64,000 nt of DNA from Acidimangrovimonas pyrenivorans. Lineage in GTDB: Bacteria > Pseudomonadota > Alphaproteobacteria > Rhodobacterales > Rhodobacteraceae. The position numbers and the translations under genes are program-made. Positions 33,557-41,714 of the stretch are shown here, in pieces (the first letter of the stretch is position 1; every line of letters begins with the position of its first letter). Under the pieces are notes generated by a model. The model did no database searches and was not told the DNA's origin. It saw nothing but the letters and a program-made list of their open reading frames with translations. Location of the stretch: positions 992,001-1,056,000 of the forward strand of contig NZ_JBHRSK010000004.1 in assembly GCF_042643245.1 (NCBI RefSeq). Direction: 5' to 3'.

Positions 33557-35608
33557 ATGAATGCTGAGAGCGGCTTTCCCGAAATGCACGGTGCCATCGC
33601 CGATGCGGAAAACGCCCGCCTGCTGACCCTCGGCTTCGACGGTCTGCAGGGGCTCCTCGACAAGCTGTCCGAGCTCGACGACGCGCTCGGAACCCTGGCA
33701 GAGGTCGGCGACGAGGCCACCCGCAACGGCGCCCGGCGGCTGAAGGCCCAGATCGCCGGGTTCGAGCCGGGCGTGACCATGATCGGCCAGGTCAAGTCGG
33801 GCAAGACCTCGCTGGTCAACGCGATGATCGGCCGGCCCGACCTGCTGCCCGCCGACGTCAATCCCTGGACCTCGGTCGTCACCTCGCTGCATCTCGACCC
33901 GCAGGCGCCGCACGACGCCGGCAGCGCCGTGTTCCGCTTCTTCGAGACCGACGAATGGGCCAAGCTGCTGGACAAGGGCGGCCGGCTGGGCGAGCTGGCC
34001 AGCCGCGCCGGCGCCGACGAGGAGCTGGAAAAGCTCCAGCGCCAGATCGAGGAGATGCGCGAGAAGTCCCGCACCCGTCTGGGCGAGCGTTTCGAGCTGC
34101 TGCTCGGCCAGGAGCACGACTACGCCAGCTTCGACGCCGACCTGATCGAGCGCTATGTCTGCCTGGGCGATTTCTTCGACGACGCGGAAGAGGACGAAGA
34201 CGCCCTGCAGCAGGGCCGATTTGCCGACATCACCAAGTCGGCCGATCTCCAGCTGCGCCGCGCCGAATACCCGATGAAGCTGTGCATCCGCGACACGCCG
34301 GGCGTCAACGACACCTTCATGATGCGCGAGCAGATCACGATCCGGGCGATCCGCGACAGCCGGCTCTGCGTCGTCGTGCTGTCGGCCCACCAGGCGCTGT
34401 CCTCGGTCGACATGGCGCTGATCCGGCTGATCTCGAACATCAAGTCGCGCGAGGTGATCGTCTTCGTCAACCGCATCGACGAGCTCTCCGACCCGGGCAA
34501 GCAGATCCCCGAGATCGACGCCTCGATCCGCGAGACCCTGCGCCTGCACCAGGGCCCGACCGATGCCCAGATCCTGTTCGGCAGCGCCTACTGGGCCCAG
34601 CACGCGCTGGCCGGCACGCTCGAGGAGATGGCGCCGGAAAGCACCGCCGCGCTGCTCAACTGGGCCGAGGCCTGCCTCGACAGCGGCGTGCCCGAGGGCT
34701 CGCCGCTGGAACTGGTCTGGAAGCTGTCGGGCATCTCGGCGCTGTTCAACGCCCTGTCGGACCGGATCGGCGCCGGCGTCGGGCAGGAACTGGTCGACCG
34801 CGTCGCGCGCAGCACCGCCAACCTCGCCAAGGGGGTCCAGACCGCCAGCGGCGCGCTGGCCACCCGCGACGGCGGCGCCCCCAAGCTGATCCTTCCGCGC
34901 GCCGAACTGCTGGCCGAGATCGACCGGATCGGCGGGCTCGGGCGGGATATGCTCGACAGCCAGTTCGAGAAGGTGATCGGCGACTACCGCGGGCGGATCG
35001 ACCGCTCGCATACCAGTTTCCTCGAACGCGCCACCGCGGCGCTGATCTCGCATCTCGAGACCAAGGGCGACAAGGTGGTCTGGAGCTACGATCCGACCGG
35101 GCTGCGGATGCTGCTGCGCAGCGGTCACCAGCTGTTCAGCGCCCGCGCCCAGAAGGCCGCCAAGCTGGTCTACGAGGGCATGGCGGTCGAACTGGGCCAG
35201 CTTTACCAGCGCGCCTTCGACCTGAGCGAGGAGGTCCAGATCGCCGCGCCGCCGCCGCCGAGCATCGCCCCGCCGGTGGAGATCGGCCAGACCATCGCGC
35301 TGGACATCCGCGGCAACTGGTGGCGCAGCTGGTGGCAGCGCCGGCGCGGCTACCAGGCCTATGCCGCCAGCTTCTACCAGATGATCATGGCCGAGACCGA
35401 GCCGCTGATCCGCGACCTCAAGCAGGCCCAGGCCGAGGCGGTGCATGCCGATGCCGTGGCGGCGCTGCAGGGCTTCATGGACGAGCAGCGCGAGATCCTG
35501 GTCGGGCTGGCCGACCGGTCCGGCGCCGGCCCGGCCGACAACGGCGCCGAGGCCCGGCTGGCGGCGATCACCGACGTCATGGCCTCGCTGGCCCGCGACG
35601 CGGCCTGA
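33557..35608 (+). CDS. Dynamin-like large GTPase
   Basis: A 683-residue protein of the bacterial dynamin superfamily. The GTPase domain holds G1 GQVKSGKT (77-84), a G2 Thr in WTSVVTS (about 105-109), G3 DTPGVND (246-252) and G4 VNRIDEL (304-310). An acidic insert (about 205-220) lies before G3. Long helices follow (about 420-570). The stretch W588-W589-R-S-W592-W593-Q-R-R-R is a Trp/Arg-rich segment like the membrane-inserting paddle of bacterial dynamins. No transmembrane helix. The start at 33557 has a weak ribosome binding site. It should bind and remodel membrane in a GTP-dependent way; this is inferred from family features. Confidence 0.88.
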   Translation: MNAESGFPEMHGAIADAENARLLTLGFDGLQGLLDKLSELDDALGTLAEVGDEATRNGARRLKAQIAGFEPGVTMIGQVKSGKTSLVNAMIGRPDLLPADVNPWTSVVTSLHLDPQAPHDAGSAVFRFFETDEWAKLLDKGGRLGELASRAGADEELEKLQRQIEEMREKSRTRLGERFELLLGQEHDYASFDADLIERYVCLGDFFDDAEEDEDALQQGRFADITKSADLQLRRAEYPMKLCIRDTPGVNDTFMMREQITIRAIRDSRLCVVVLSAHQALSSVDMALIRLISNIKSREVIVFVNRIDELSDPGKQIPEIDASIRETLRLHQGPTDAQILFGSAYWAQHALAGTLEEMAPESTAALLNWAEACLDSGVPEGSPLELVWKLSGISALFNALSDRIGAGVGQELVDRVARSTANLAKGVQTASGALATRDGGAPKLILPRAELLAEIDRIGGLGRDMLDSQFEKVIGDYRGRIDRSHTSFLERATAALISHLETKGDKVVWSYDPTGLRMLLRSGHQLFSARAQKAAKLVYEGMAVELGQLYQRAFDLSEEVQIAAPPPPSIAPPVEIGQTIALDIRGNWWRSWWQRRRGYQAYAASFYQMIMAETEPLIRDLKQAQAEAVHADAVAALQGFMDEQREILVGLADRSGAGPADNGAEARLAAITDVMASLARDAA

Positions 35609-35628
35609 ACCGACAGGGAGCACAGGAC

Positions 35629-36639
35629 ATGTACATGGGAAATCCCCCTCCCGCGGAGGCCGCGACGGAAGATGGCGCCGGGTCGCAGACGCGCAAGCCG
35701 CGGATCGCCTTCATGGGCGAGTTCAGCGCCGGCAAGAGCACCCTGTCGAACATGCTGATCGGCGCCAGCCCGCTGCCGACCAAGATCACCGCAACCCAGC
35801 TGCCGCCGGTCTGGATCTCCTATGGCGACGAGGCGGCCTATTGCGAGGATCTCGACGGCACCCGCCGGCCGGTCTCGCTTGACGATCTGGGCGCGATCCG
35901 GCCCGAGGAAACGCGGGTGATCCGGATTTTCCAGAAGTCCGACATCCTCGAGCTGTGCGACCTGATCGACATGCCCGGCATCTCGGACCCGAACATGTCG
36001 CCCGAGGTCTGGCAGCCGGTGGTCGGCCATGCCGACATGGTGGTCTGGTGCACCCATGCCACCCAGGCCTGGCGCCAGAGCGAGGCGGCGGTGTGGGAAT
36101 CGATGGCGCCGAAGCTGCGCGCCCACAGCCTGCTGCTGCTGACCCGCTTCGACAAGCTGTTGACCGACAAGGACCGGACCCGGGTGCTGCGCCGCGTCGC
36201 ACGCGAGACCGAGGGGCTGTTCGCCGACTGCTTCCCGATCTCGCTGACCGAGGCGCTGGAAGCCCGCGACGACCGCGAGCGTTGGGAACGCAGCGGCGCC
36301 GAGGCCTTCATGGAGGCCCTGGTCGAACGGCTGCACAGCGTCTCGCAGACCCTCGGCATCGAGGTCACCGCGGGCATGGAACGGTCGCTGAACCAGCACG
36401 AGCCGCATGATTTCGGCGACGGCACCGGCGCGGCCGGGGGCGGCGAGGTCGAAACCGCCGTGGCGGCGGTGATGCCGCAATCGACGGTGCGGATCGTGCC
36501 GCGCCGGGTCCGGGTCGCGATTTCCAACCACCGCCGGCCGGCCCGGCCCGATCCCGACCAGGCGGCCGAGGCCGCGACGCTTGCCCAGGCGGCCTCGGCC
36601 GCGTATTACGGCGACGACGACGGGCCGATGCAGCCATAG
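35629..36639 (+). CDS. Compact dynamin/Era-like GTPase (GTPase 3 of the kinase operon)
   Basis: A 336-residue GTPase with G1 GEFSAGKST (30-38), a G2 Thr in KITATQLP (52-59), G3 DMPGISD (114-120) and G4 TRFDKL (172-177; Arg replaces the usual Lys). The GEFSAGKST form of G1 is common in bacterial dynamin relatives. Residues 250-336 are low-complexity and probably disordered, with a basic patch (RIVPRRVRVAISNHRR). It starts 20 bp after the dynamin-like gene, with GGGAG upstream; bacterial dynamin pairs often sit together like this and can form hetero-assemblies. Confidence 0.86.
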   Translation: MYMGNPPPAEAATEDGAGSQTRKPRIAFMGEFSAGKSTLSNMLIGASPLPTKITATQLPPVWISYGDEAAYCEDLDGTRRPVSLDDLGAIRPEETRVIRIFQKSDILELCDLIDMPGISDPNMSPEVWQPVVGHADMVVWCTHATQAWRQSEAAVWESMAPKLRAHSLLLLTRFDKLLTDKDRTRVLRRVARETEGLFADCFPISLTEALEARDDRERWERSGAEAFMEALVERLHSVSQTLGIEVTAGMERSLNQHEPHDFGDGTGAAGGGEVETAVAAVMPQSTVRIVPRRVRVAISNHRRPARPDPDQAAEAATLAQAASAAYYGDDDGPMQP

Positions 36640-36712
36640 GGCCGTCGCCGCGCCGCTCCCGCACGGCCCGCAAGGCTCCGCGGGGGCACGGCAGAACCGT
36701 CAGGGGGCAGGA

Positions 36713-37138
36713 ATGGACATCGCGGCTCGGCTCGACAGTCTGCGGCAGGACGCGCCGGGCTGTGCCATGATCGCCTTCGGCGACATCTCGACCGGGCTCA
36801 TCCTCTGCTCCAGTTCCGACCGCAAGCCGCCGCAGGAGCGGCTCGACCGGCTGTGCCGCACCGCGCAGGAGCTGCTCAACGGTGCCGCCGGTGCCAGTGC
36901 CGAGATCGCGCTCGACCGCGCCCCGGGCAGCGGCATCGACGCGGCGATCGCGTTCAACGGCGACATGGTCGAGGTCTTCCTGCGCTCGCCCGCGGTGGCG
37001 ACCGACGCGCTCTGCTGCATTTGCGCCGCCGACATGGACGTCGAGAGCCTGATCGAGCGCGCCCGCGACAGCCTGGGCGCCATCGGCGGCCAGGACGGCT
37101 CCAAGGGTGGCGCCGGGGAAGAGGCGTGCGGCAAGTGA
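36713..37138 (+). CDS. Roadblock/LC7-like small protein
   Basis: A 141-residue protein with the alternating helix-strand pattern of roadblock/LC7 proteins: an N-terminal helix (DIAARLDSLRQDAPG), strands CAMIAFGD and GLILCSSS, a helix (QERLDRLCRTAQELL), strands MVEVFLRS and DALCCICAAD, and a final helix. Roadblock proteins such as MglB act on small GTPases, which suits a gene placed after three GTPase genes. Similarity is at the level of pattern only. The C-terminal tail is Gly/Lys-rich. The start at 36713 follows CAGGGGGCAGG. Confidence 0.6.
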   Translation: MDIAARLDSLRQDAPGCAMIAFGDISTGLILCSSSDRKPPQERLDRLCRTAQELLNGAAGASAEIALDRAPGSGIDAAIAFNGDMVEVFLRSPAVATDALCCICAADMDVESLIERARDSLGAIGGQDGSKGGAGEEACGK

Positions 37139-37154
37139 CGGGAATGGGCAAGAC

Positions 37155-37190
37155 GGCCAGGGTGAAGGCCAGGGCGATGGCCAGGGTAAC
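37155..37190 (+). repeat. Three 12-bp tandem repeats before the last gene of the operon
   Basis: Three copies of GGCCAGGG-[TC]-[GA]-A-[ATC] lie in the 61-bp gap after the roadblock-like gene. If the next gene starts at GTG 37107 they encode Gly-Gln-Gly-[Glu/Asp/Asn] repeats; if it starts at 37200 or 37218 they are untranslated. Confidence 0.7.
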
Positions 37191-37199
37191 GGGGTCAGG

Positions 37200-37979
37200 G
37201 TGACGGGGACGGACGGAGTGAAGGACAAGCTGGGGCAGCTGCGCGGCCGGACGGCGGCGGAGCGCGATGGCGGCCGGCTGCTCGATCTTGCCGGCCCGGG
37301 CGACGGCACCGCCGCGATCCTGCGCGAGATCGACGAGACCGTGCTGGGCCGCGAGCTCGACTTCACCAACGACGCCGGCGCGGTGCTGGGGCTCGACGTC
37401 TCGGGCCGGCGCCTGCTGCGGGTCCGCAGCGTGCCCGACGCGGCCTTCGCCGCACTGGCCGGCCAGGCGCTGTCGGGTACGCGCGACGAGACGGCCGCGA
37501 CGCTGCACGGGCTGATCGAGCGTTTCGCCGGCACCAGCGCGGCGCTGACCGTGACCGCGCGCAAGCTGGCCCGGCGGCCGCAGGTCGGCGAGGAGCTGGG
37601 CTGCGCCCCCGCCGCCCTGGCCGAGGCCTGGCAGGTTTCACTGACGGCCCCGCCGCGCGGCGGCGGGCTCGACGGCTTTCTCGCCACGGCCGCGCCGCTG
37701 TCGCGCGCCTGGTTCGTGCTCGACGGCGACGAGATCACCGACCAGGCCGGCGACGACGCCCTGCTCCAGCGTCTCTACGCCGCCGCCGAGGCCGGCATCC
37801 CGCTGCCCGAGCCCGAGGGCGGCGACGCCGAGGCCCCGGTCTGCCTGATCCAGCGCGGCCCCGACCCGGACGCCCCGGCGGTGCTGTTCGGCGCCGCGGG
37901 GGCGCGCAGCCTGCTGATGCTGTTTCCGCCCGACCGGCTGCGGGCGCTGCGGCTGGCCTGGCGGCGCGCCTTCGGCTGA
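37200..37979 (+). CDS. Hypothetical protein, last gene of the kinase-GTPase operon
   Basis: I do not recognise this protein. From GTG 37200 it has 259 residues. No signal peptide or transmembrane helix is visible. A stretch near residue 50 (ELDFTNDAGAVLGLDVSG) and the end (SLLMLFPPDRLRALRLAWRR) look structured; the rest is Ala/Gly/Asp-rich. It follows the roadblock-like gene by 61 bp and keeps the codon use of the operon. The start is uncertain: GTG 37107 (overlapping the previous gene and adding a Gly-rich leader) and GTG 37218 are alternatives. Confidence 0.65.
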   Translation: MTGTDGVKDKLGQLRGRTAAERDGGRLLDLAGPGDGTAAILREIDETVLGRELDFTNDAGAVLGLDVSGRRLLRVRSVPDAAFAALAGQALSGTRDETAATLHGLIERFAGTSAALTVTARKLARRPQVGEELGCAPAALAEAWQVSLTAPPRGGGLDGFLATAAPLSRAWFVLDGDEITDQAGDDALLQRLYAAAEAGIPLPEPEGGDAEAPVCLIQRGPDPDAPAVLFGAAGARSLLMLFPPDRLRALRLAWRRAFG

Positions 37980-38094
37980 TCTCTGCCCACGCGGCAGCGC
38001 CGGCAGCCCGGCCCGGCGCCGAACGCGACCGATTGGCGATTGAATCCGACCCCTCGCCCCGATACCACAGGCGCAAAGCAAAAGGGCCGCCCCG

Positions 38095-38787
38095 ATGAAG
38101 ATGCACGAGACCTTCCTCAAGCCGATGCACCCCGAAGGCTGGCGTTTCGTCGGCATCTTCGCCCTCGCCACGCTGGTGCTGTTCTGGATCTGGACGCCGC
38201 TGGGGCTGATCGGCACCGGGCTGACGATCTGGTGCTACTACTTCTTCCGCAACCCGGTGCGCAGCGTGCCGCAGCGCGACGGCCTCATCGTCAGCCCCGC
38301 CGACGGCATCGTCTCGATGATCGAACCGGCGGTGCCGCCGGCCGAGCTCGGGCTGGAGCCGATCGCCCTGACCCGGGTCAGCGTCTTCATGAGCGTGTTC
38401 AACGTCCATGTGAACCGCAGCCCGGTCGACGGCACCCTGGCCAAGATGGCCTACCGGCCGGGCAAGTTTCTCAACGCCTCGCTCGACAAGGCCAGCGAGG
38501 ACAACGAGCGCAACAGCCTGCTGATCACCCTGCCCGACGGCCGCGACCTGGTCGTGGTCCAGATCGCCGGGCTGGTGGCGCGGCGCATCGTGCCCTTCGT
38601 CACTGCCGGCCAGAGCCTCGCCCGCGGCGAGCGTTTCGGGTTGATCCGCTTCGGCTCGCGGCTCGACGTCTACCTGCCGCCTGGCGTCTCGCCGCTGGTG
38701 GCCGAGGGCCAGACCATGATCGCCGGCGAGACCGTGCTGGCCGACCTGGCCAGCGAGGAAGCGCCGCGCCTCGGCCGGGCCGACTGA
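38095..38787 (+). CDS. psd: Phosphatidylserine decarboxylase proenzyme
   Basis: A 230-residue, short-form decarboxylase. The self-cleavage site is FGSR, with cleavage expected between G187 and S188 to make the pyruvoyl group. An N-terminal membrane anchor (about 17-50) and the conserved NVHVNRSPVDG segment are present. It converts phosphatidylserine to phosphatidylethanolamine at the inner membrane. First of three genes (psd, pssA, pmtA) making phosphatidylethanolamine and phosphatidylcholine, 115 bp after the last gene of the kinase-GTPase operon on the same strand. Confidence 0.95.
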   Translation: MKMHETFLKPMHPEGWRFVGIFALATLVLFWIWTPLGLIGTGLTIWCYYFFRNPVRSVPQRDGLIVSPADGIVSMIEPAVPPAELGLEPIALTRVSVFMSVFNVHVNRSPVDGTLAKMAYRPGKFLNASLDKASEDNERNSLLITLPDGRDLVVVQIAGLVARRIVPFVTAGQSLARGERFGLIRFGSRLDVYLPPGVSPLVAEGQTMIAGETVLADLASEEAPRLGRAD

Positions 38788-38790
38788 TCC

Positions 38791-39549
38791 ATGGCGCGCG
38801 ACCGCAGAACCCGGCGCCCGGCGGCGCAGACGCTGACCCAGATGCTGCCCAACCTGCTGACGGTGGGGGCGATCTGCGCCGGGCTGACGGCGATCCGCTT
38901 CGCCATGTCGGGCCGGTTCGACATGGCGGTGGCGCTGATCCTGCTGGCGGCGCTGCTCGACGGCATCGACGGCCGCATCGCGCGGCTGCTGAAATCGGAA
39001 AGCGCGATCGGGGCGGAGCTCGACTCGCTGGCCGATTTCCTCAATTTCGGCGTCGCGCCGGGGCTGTTCCTCTATGCCTGGTCGATGCAGGAGGCCCCGC
39101 GCGAAGGCTGGATCGCGGTGCTGATCTACGCCGTCTGCTGCGTGCTGCGCCTGGCCCGGTTCAACGTCGATTCCAAGTCCTCGGCCAGCGATGCCGACCG
39201 CGCCTTCTTCGTCGGCATCCCGGCGCCGGCCGGCGCCTTCCTGGCGCTGATGCCCTATTTCATCTGGCGGCTGTTCCCCGACCACGCCCTACCCCATTTC
39301 GCGCTGGTCGCCGGCTGGATCGTGCTGATCGGCCTGTTGCTGATCAGCCGGCTGCCGACGCCGTCGCTCAAGGCAGTGCGAGTCCGCACCGAACGGGTCC
39401 GTTACCTGGTCATCGCCCTGGTCGCCGTCGCCGCGACCCTGTTCACCTATCCCTGGGCCGTGCTGATCGCGCTGGACGTCGCCTACCTGGCGCTGGTCGT
39501 GGCCTCGGTCCGCAAAGTCAGAAGGAGCCGCCGCGCCAATGGACATTGA
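38791..39549 (+). CDS. pssA: CDP-diacylglycerol-serine O-phosphatidyltransferase
   Basis: A 252-residue membrane enzyme with the CDP-alcohol phosphotransferase motif D60-G-x2-A-R-x8-G74-x3-D78-x3-D82 and about seven helices. It makes phosphatidylserine, the substrate of the decarboxylase encoded just upstream. Only three bases separate the two genes, and its end overlaps the methyltransferase by 11 bases, so the three are one transcription unit. Confidence 0.95.
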   Translation: MARDRRTRRPAAQTLTQMLPNLLTVGAICAGLTAIRFAMSGRFDMAVALILLAALLDGIDGRIARLLKSESAIGAELDSLADFLNFGVAPGLFLYAWSMQEAPREGWIAVLIYAVCCVLRLARFNVDSKSSASDADRAFFVGIPAPAGAFLALMPYFIWRLFPDHALPHFALVAGWIVLIGLLLISRLPTPSLKAVRVRTERVRYLVIALVAVAATLFTYPWAVLIALDVAYLALVVASVRKVRRSRRANGH

Positions 39550-40156
39550 CGCCGTCCGCCGATCCTACCGCCGCTGGGCCCCGGTCTACGACCGCACCTT
39601 CGGCGCCGCCACCAATCCCGGCCGCCGCCGCGCCGCCGCCTATCTGAGCAAGCGGGGCGGCAGCCTGCTGGAAGTCGGCGTCGGCACCGGGCTGGTGCTG
39701 CCGCTCTATGGCGGCGACCTGGCCGTGACCGGGGTCGATTACTCGGAAGAGATGCTGGCCAAGGCCGAGGAGAAGGTCCGCGATCAGGGCCTGACCCGGA
39801 TCAAGGCGCTGCGCCAGATGGATGCGCGCCAGCTCGACTTTCCCGACGCCAGCTTCGATTCCGTCGCCGCGATGCATGTGCTCTCGGTGGTGCCCGAGCC
39901 GGAACGGGTGCTGAGCGAGATGGCGCGGGTCTGCAAGCCCGGCGGCAAGGTGGTGATCGTCAACCATTTCTCGGGCAATGGCGGGCTGCTTGGGCTGCTC
40001 GAGAAGCTCTCGGCCCGGCTCGAGAACGTCATCGGCTGGCAGTCGGATTTCGCCATCGAGCACGTGCTGGGCGAGCCGCGGCTGGTCGAGCTGGAACGCG
40101 ACCGCCTGCCGCCGATCGGGATGATGACCTGGCTGCTGCTCGAGCGGAAGGGCTGA
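39539..40156 (+). CDS. pmtA: Phosphatidylethanolamine N-methyltransferase (Rhodobacter type)
   Basis: A 205-residue soluble class I methyltransferase with the SAM motif LLEVGVGTG (43-51) and VDYSEEMLAKA. The N-terminal region (SYRRWAPVYDRTFG) and the end (LPPIGMMTWLLLERKG) match the Rhodobacter-type PmtA that methylates phosphatidylethanolamine three times to give phosphatidylcholine. Its place after psd and pssA supports this over other methyltransferases. AGAAGGAG precedes the start. Confidence 0.88.
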   Translation: MDIDAVRRSYRRWAPVYDRTFGAATNPGRRRAAAYLSKRGGSLLEVGVGTGLVLPLYGGDLAVTGVDYSEEMLAKAEEKVRDQGLTRIKALRQMDARQLDFPDASFDSVAAMHVLSVVPEPERVLSEMARVCKPGGKVVIVNHFSGNGGLLGLLEKLSARLENVIGWQSDFAIEHVLGEPRLVELERDRLPPIGMMTWLLLERKG

Positions 40157-40209
40157 GGGCGCGGCCGGCTGCTTGTTCGGGACTGCGGCGCAGTGGCCTT
40201 TTTGTGCGA

Positions 40210-40281
40210 ACGGGGGGCGCCCCCGTCGGGCTCACAGGTGAGCCACGCCCTATACTGAAGTATCGGGCCAAATCTGGCCCG
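40210..40281 (+). terminator. Three hairpins after pmtA
   Basis: Three stems follow the pmtA stop: ACGGGGG/CCCCCGT (40210-40226), GGCTCAC-AG-GTGAGCC (40229-40244) and CGGGCCA-AATC-TGGCCCG (40264-40281). No T-run is present. Together they probably end the phospholipid operon. Confidence 0.5.
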
Positions 40282-40381
40282 CCAGGCGGGATGCGGGCGC
40301 TGTCGCCCCCTCCAACCCCATGTCCTCAATGCGGAAAATTGTGCCGACCCCGGGGCCACGCGACACATTAACAAAATTCTA

Positions 40382-40398
40382 TGCGATAATTTGTCGCA
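40382..40398 (+). promoter_or_regulatory. Inverted repeat upstream of the YeeE-family gene
   Basis: TGCGA-TAATTTG-TCGCA lies 43 bp before the transporter start in an AT-rich patch (40366-40407) that stands out from the GC-rich surroundings. It overlaps a possible GATAAT -10 box, a position suited to a repressor. The regulator is unknown. Confidence 0.45.
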
Positions 40399-40440
40399 AT
40401 GTTACAAAGGAAGCCGGGGAGGAACCGCAGGGAGGAGAAC

Positions 40441-41535
40441 ATGCTTGCGACCTTGAAGGAGACCGTTGTCGATTCAGCGGCGTTCTATCTCGGCTGGGGC
40501 GGGCTGATCATCGGCATCGTCTTCGGCTTCATCGTCTACCGGACCAATTTCTGCACCATGGGCTCGATCTCGGACATCCTGTCCTTCGGCGATTACCGCC
40601 GCTTCCGCTCGTGGCTGCTGGCCGTGGCCGTCGCCATGCTCGGCGTTGCCGGCATCGAGTGGCTGGGCGTCGCCGACATGTCGCAGACCATGTACGAGGC
40701 CTCGACCCTGACCTGGGGCGCCAACATGGTCGGCGGGCTGATCTTCGGCGTCGGCATGGTGCTGTCGGGCGGCTGCATCAGCCGCAACCTGGTCCGGGCC
40801 GGCAGCGGCGACCTGCGCTCCTGCGTGGTGTTGGTGATCACCGGCATCTTCGCCTACATGACCATCGGCGGGCTGATCGCGCCCTTGCGGGTGTCGCTGT
40901 TCACGCCGCTCTCGACCGACCTGACCGGGATGGGGATGCAGACCCAGAGCCTCGGCGCCCTGCTCGCCGCCGAGACCGGCATCTCGGTCCAGGCCGCGAC
41001 GCTGGGCAGCGCCATCGTCGTCGCGCTGGCGGTGCTGGCCTATTGCCTCAAGGATGCCGGCTTCCGCAGCTCGCCGCGCCACATCGCCGCCGGGGTCGGG
41101 CTCGGCCTCTGCGTCACCGCCGGCTGGGCGCTGACCGGGCTGGCCTTCGACGATTTCGCCGACGTGCCGGTGCAGCTGGTTTCGCTCAGCTATGTCCGGC
41201 CGTCGGGCGACAGCCTCGACTACCTGATGCGCTTCACCGCGCTCGGCGCGCCGGGCTTCGGCGTGGTGACGACGGCGGGGGCGCTGATCGGCGGCTTCCT
41301 CGGCGCGCTGAGCGAGGGACGGCTGCACCTGACCACCTTCGCCGACACCTCGGATTCGTTCCGCAACATGGTCGGCGCGGCGCTGATGGGCGTCGGCGGC
41401 GTGCTGGCGCTGGGCTGCACCGTCGGCCAGGCGATGAGCGGCGTCTCGACGCTGGCGCTCGGCTCGTTCCTGACCTTCGCCTTCATCTTCGCCGGCGGCG
41501 TCGTCGGGGTGAAGGTGATGGAGCGGATCGCCTGA
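40441..41535 (+). CDS. YeeE/YedE-family sulfur-compound transporter
   Basis: A 364-residue membrane protein of the YeeE/YedE family, which takes up thiosulfate or related sulfur compounds. Family cysteines are in place: NFCTMGS near the start, LSGGCISRN in the middle and LALGCTVGQ near the end, the residues known in YeeE to pass thiosulfate through the pore. The start at 40441 follows GGGAGGAG. No sulfurtransferase or TusA gene is adjacent. Confidence 0.9.
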   Translation: MLATLKETVVDSAAFYLGWGGLIIGIVFGFIVYRTNFCTMGSISDILSFGDYRRFRSWLLAVAVAMLGVAGIEWLGVADMSQTMYEASTLTWGANMVGGLIFGVGMVLSGGCISRNLVRAGSGDLRSCVVLVITGIFAYMTIGGLIAPLRVSLFTPLSTDLTGMGMQTQSLGALLAAETGISVQAATLGSAIVVALAVLAYCLKDAGFRSSPRHIAAGVGLGLCVTAGWALTGLAFDDFADVPVQLVSLSYVRPSGDSLDYLMRFTALGAPGFGVVTTAGALIGGFLGALSEGRLHLTTFADTSDSFRNMVGAALMGVGGVLALGCTVGQAMSGVSTLALGSFLTFAFIFAGGVVGVKVMERIA

Positions 41536-41565
41536 TCCGCACCGGGAGTTCGTCACGGGCTAATC

Positions 41566-41596
41566 GCTCCGGGAACCGGCCACCGGTTTCCGGAGC
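41566..41596. terminator. Bidirectional hairpin between convergent genes
   Basis: A 14-bp stem with one G-T pair (GCTCCGGGAACCGG at 41566-41579, CCGGTTTCCGGAGC at 41583-41596) and a 3-nt loop lies 30 bp after the transporter stop and 119 bp from the end of the opposing gene. It can serve both strands. No T-run. Confidence 0.65.
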
Positions 41597-41714
41597 GTCA
41601 CGAAGCCAAGCAATGCCCGTCTGAAGAAGCCTACAGCGGCCCTCGCCCTGCATGTTTCACGTGCACACCGGGCGGAGTGCCGCAAGGTGCGGCGAGCTTT
41701 GGAAACCGATTGCT

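Noticed and set aside
33437..35623. A 728-codon open frame on the complement of the dynamin-like gene
   Set aside because: High G+C removes stop codons from antisense frames. The product is Gln/Arg/Asp-rich with no motif, while the plus strand encodes clear GTPase motifs.
33955..36639. An 894-codon plus-strand frame joining the dynamin-like and following GTPase genes
   Set aside because: Only its last 336 codons are the real GTPase; the first part is an out-of-frame shadow of the dynamin-like gene.
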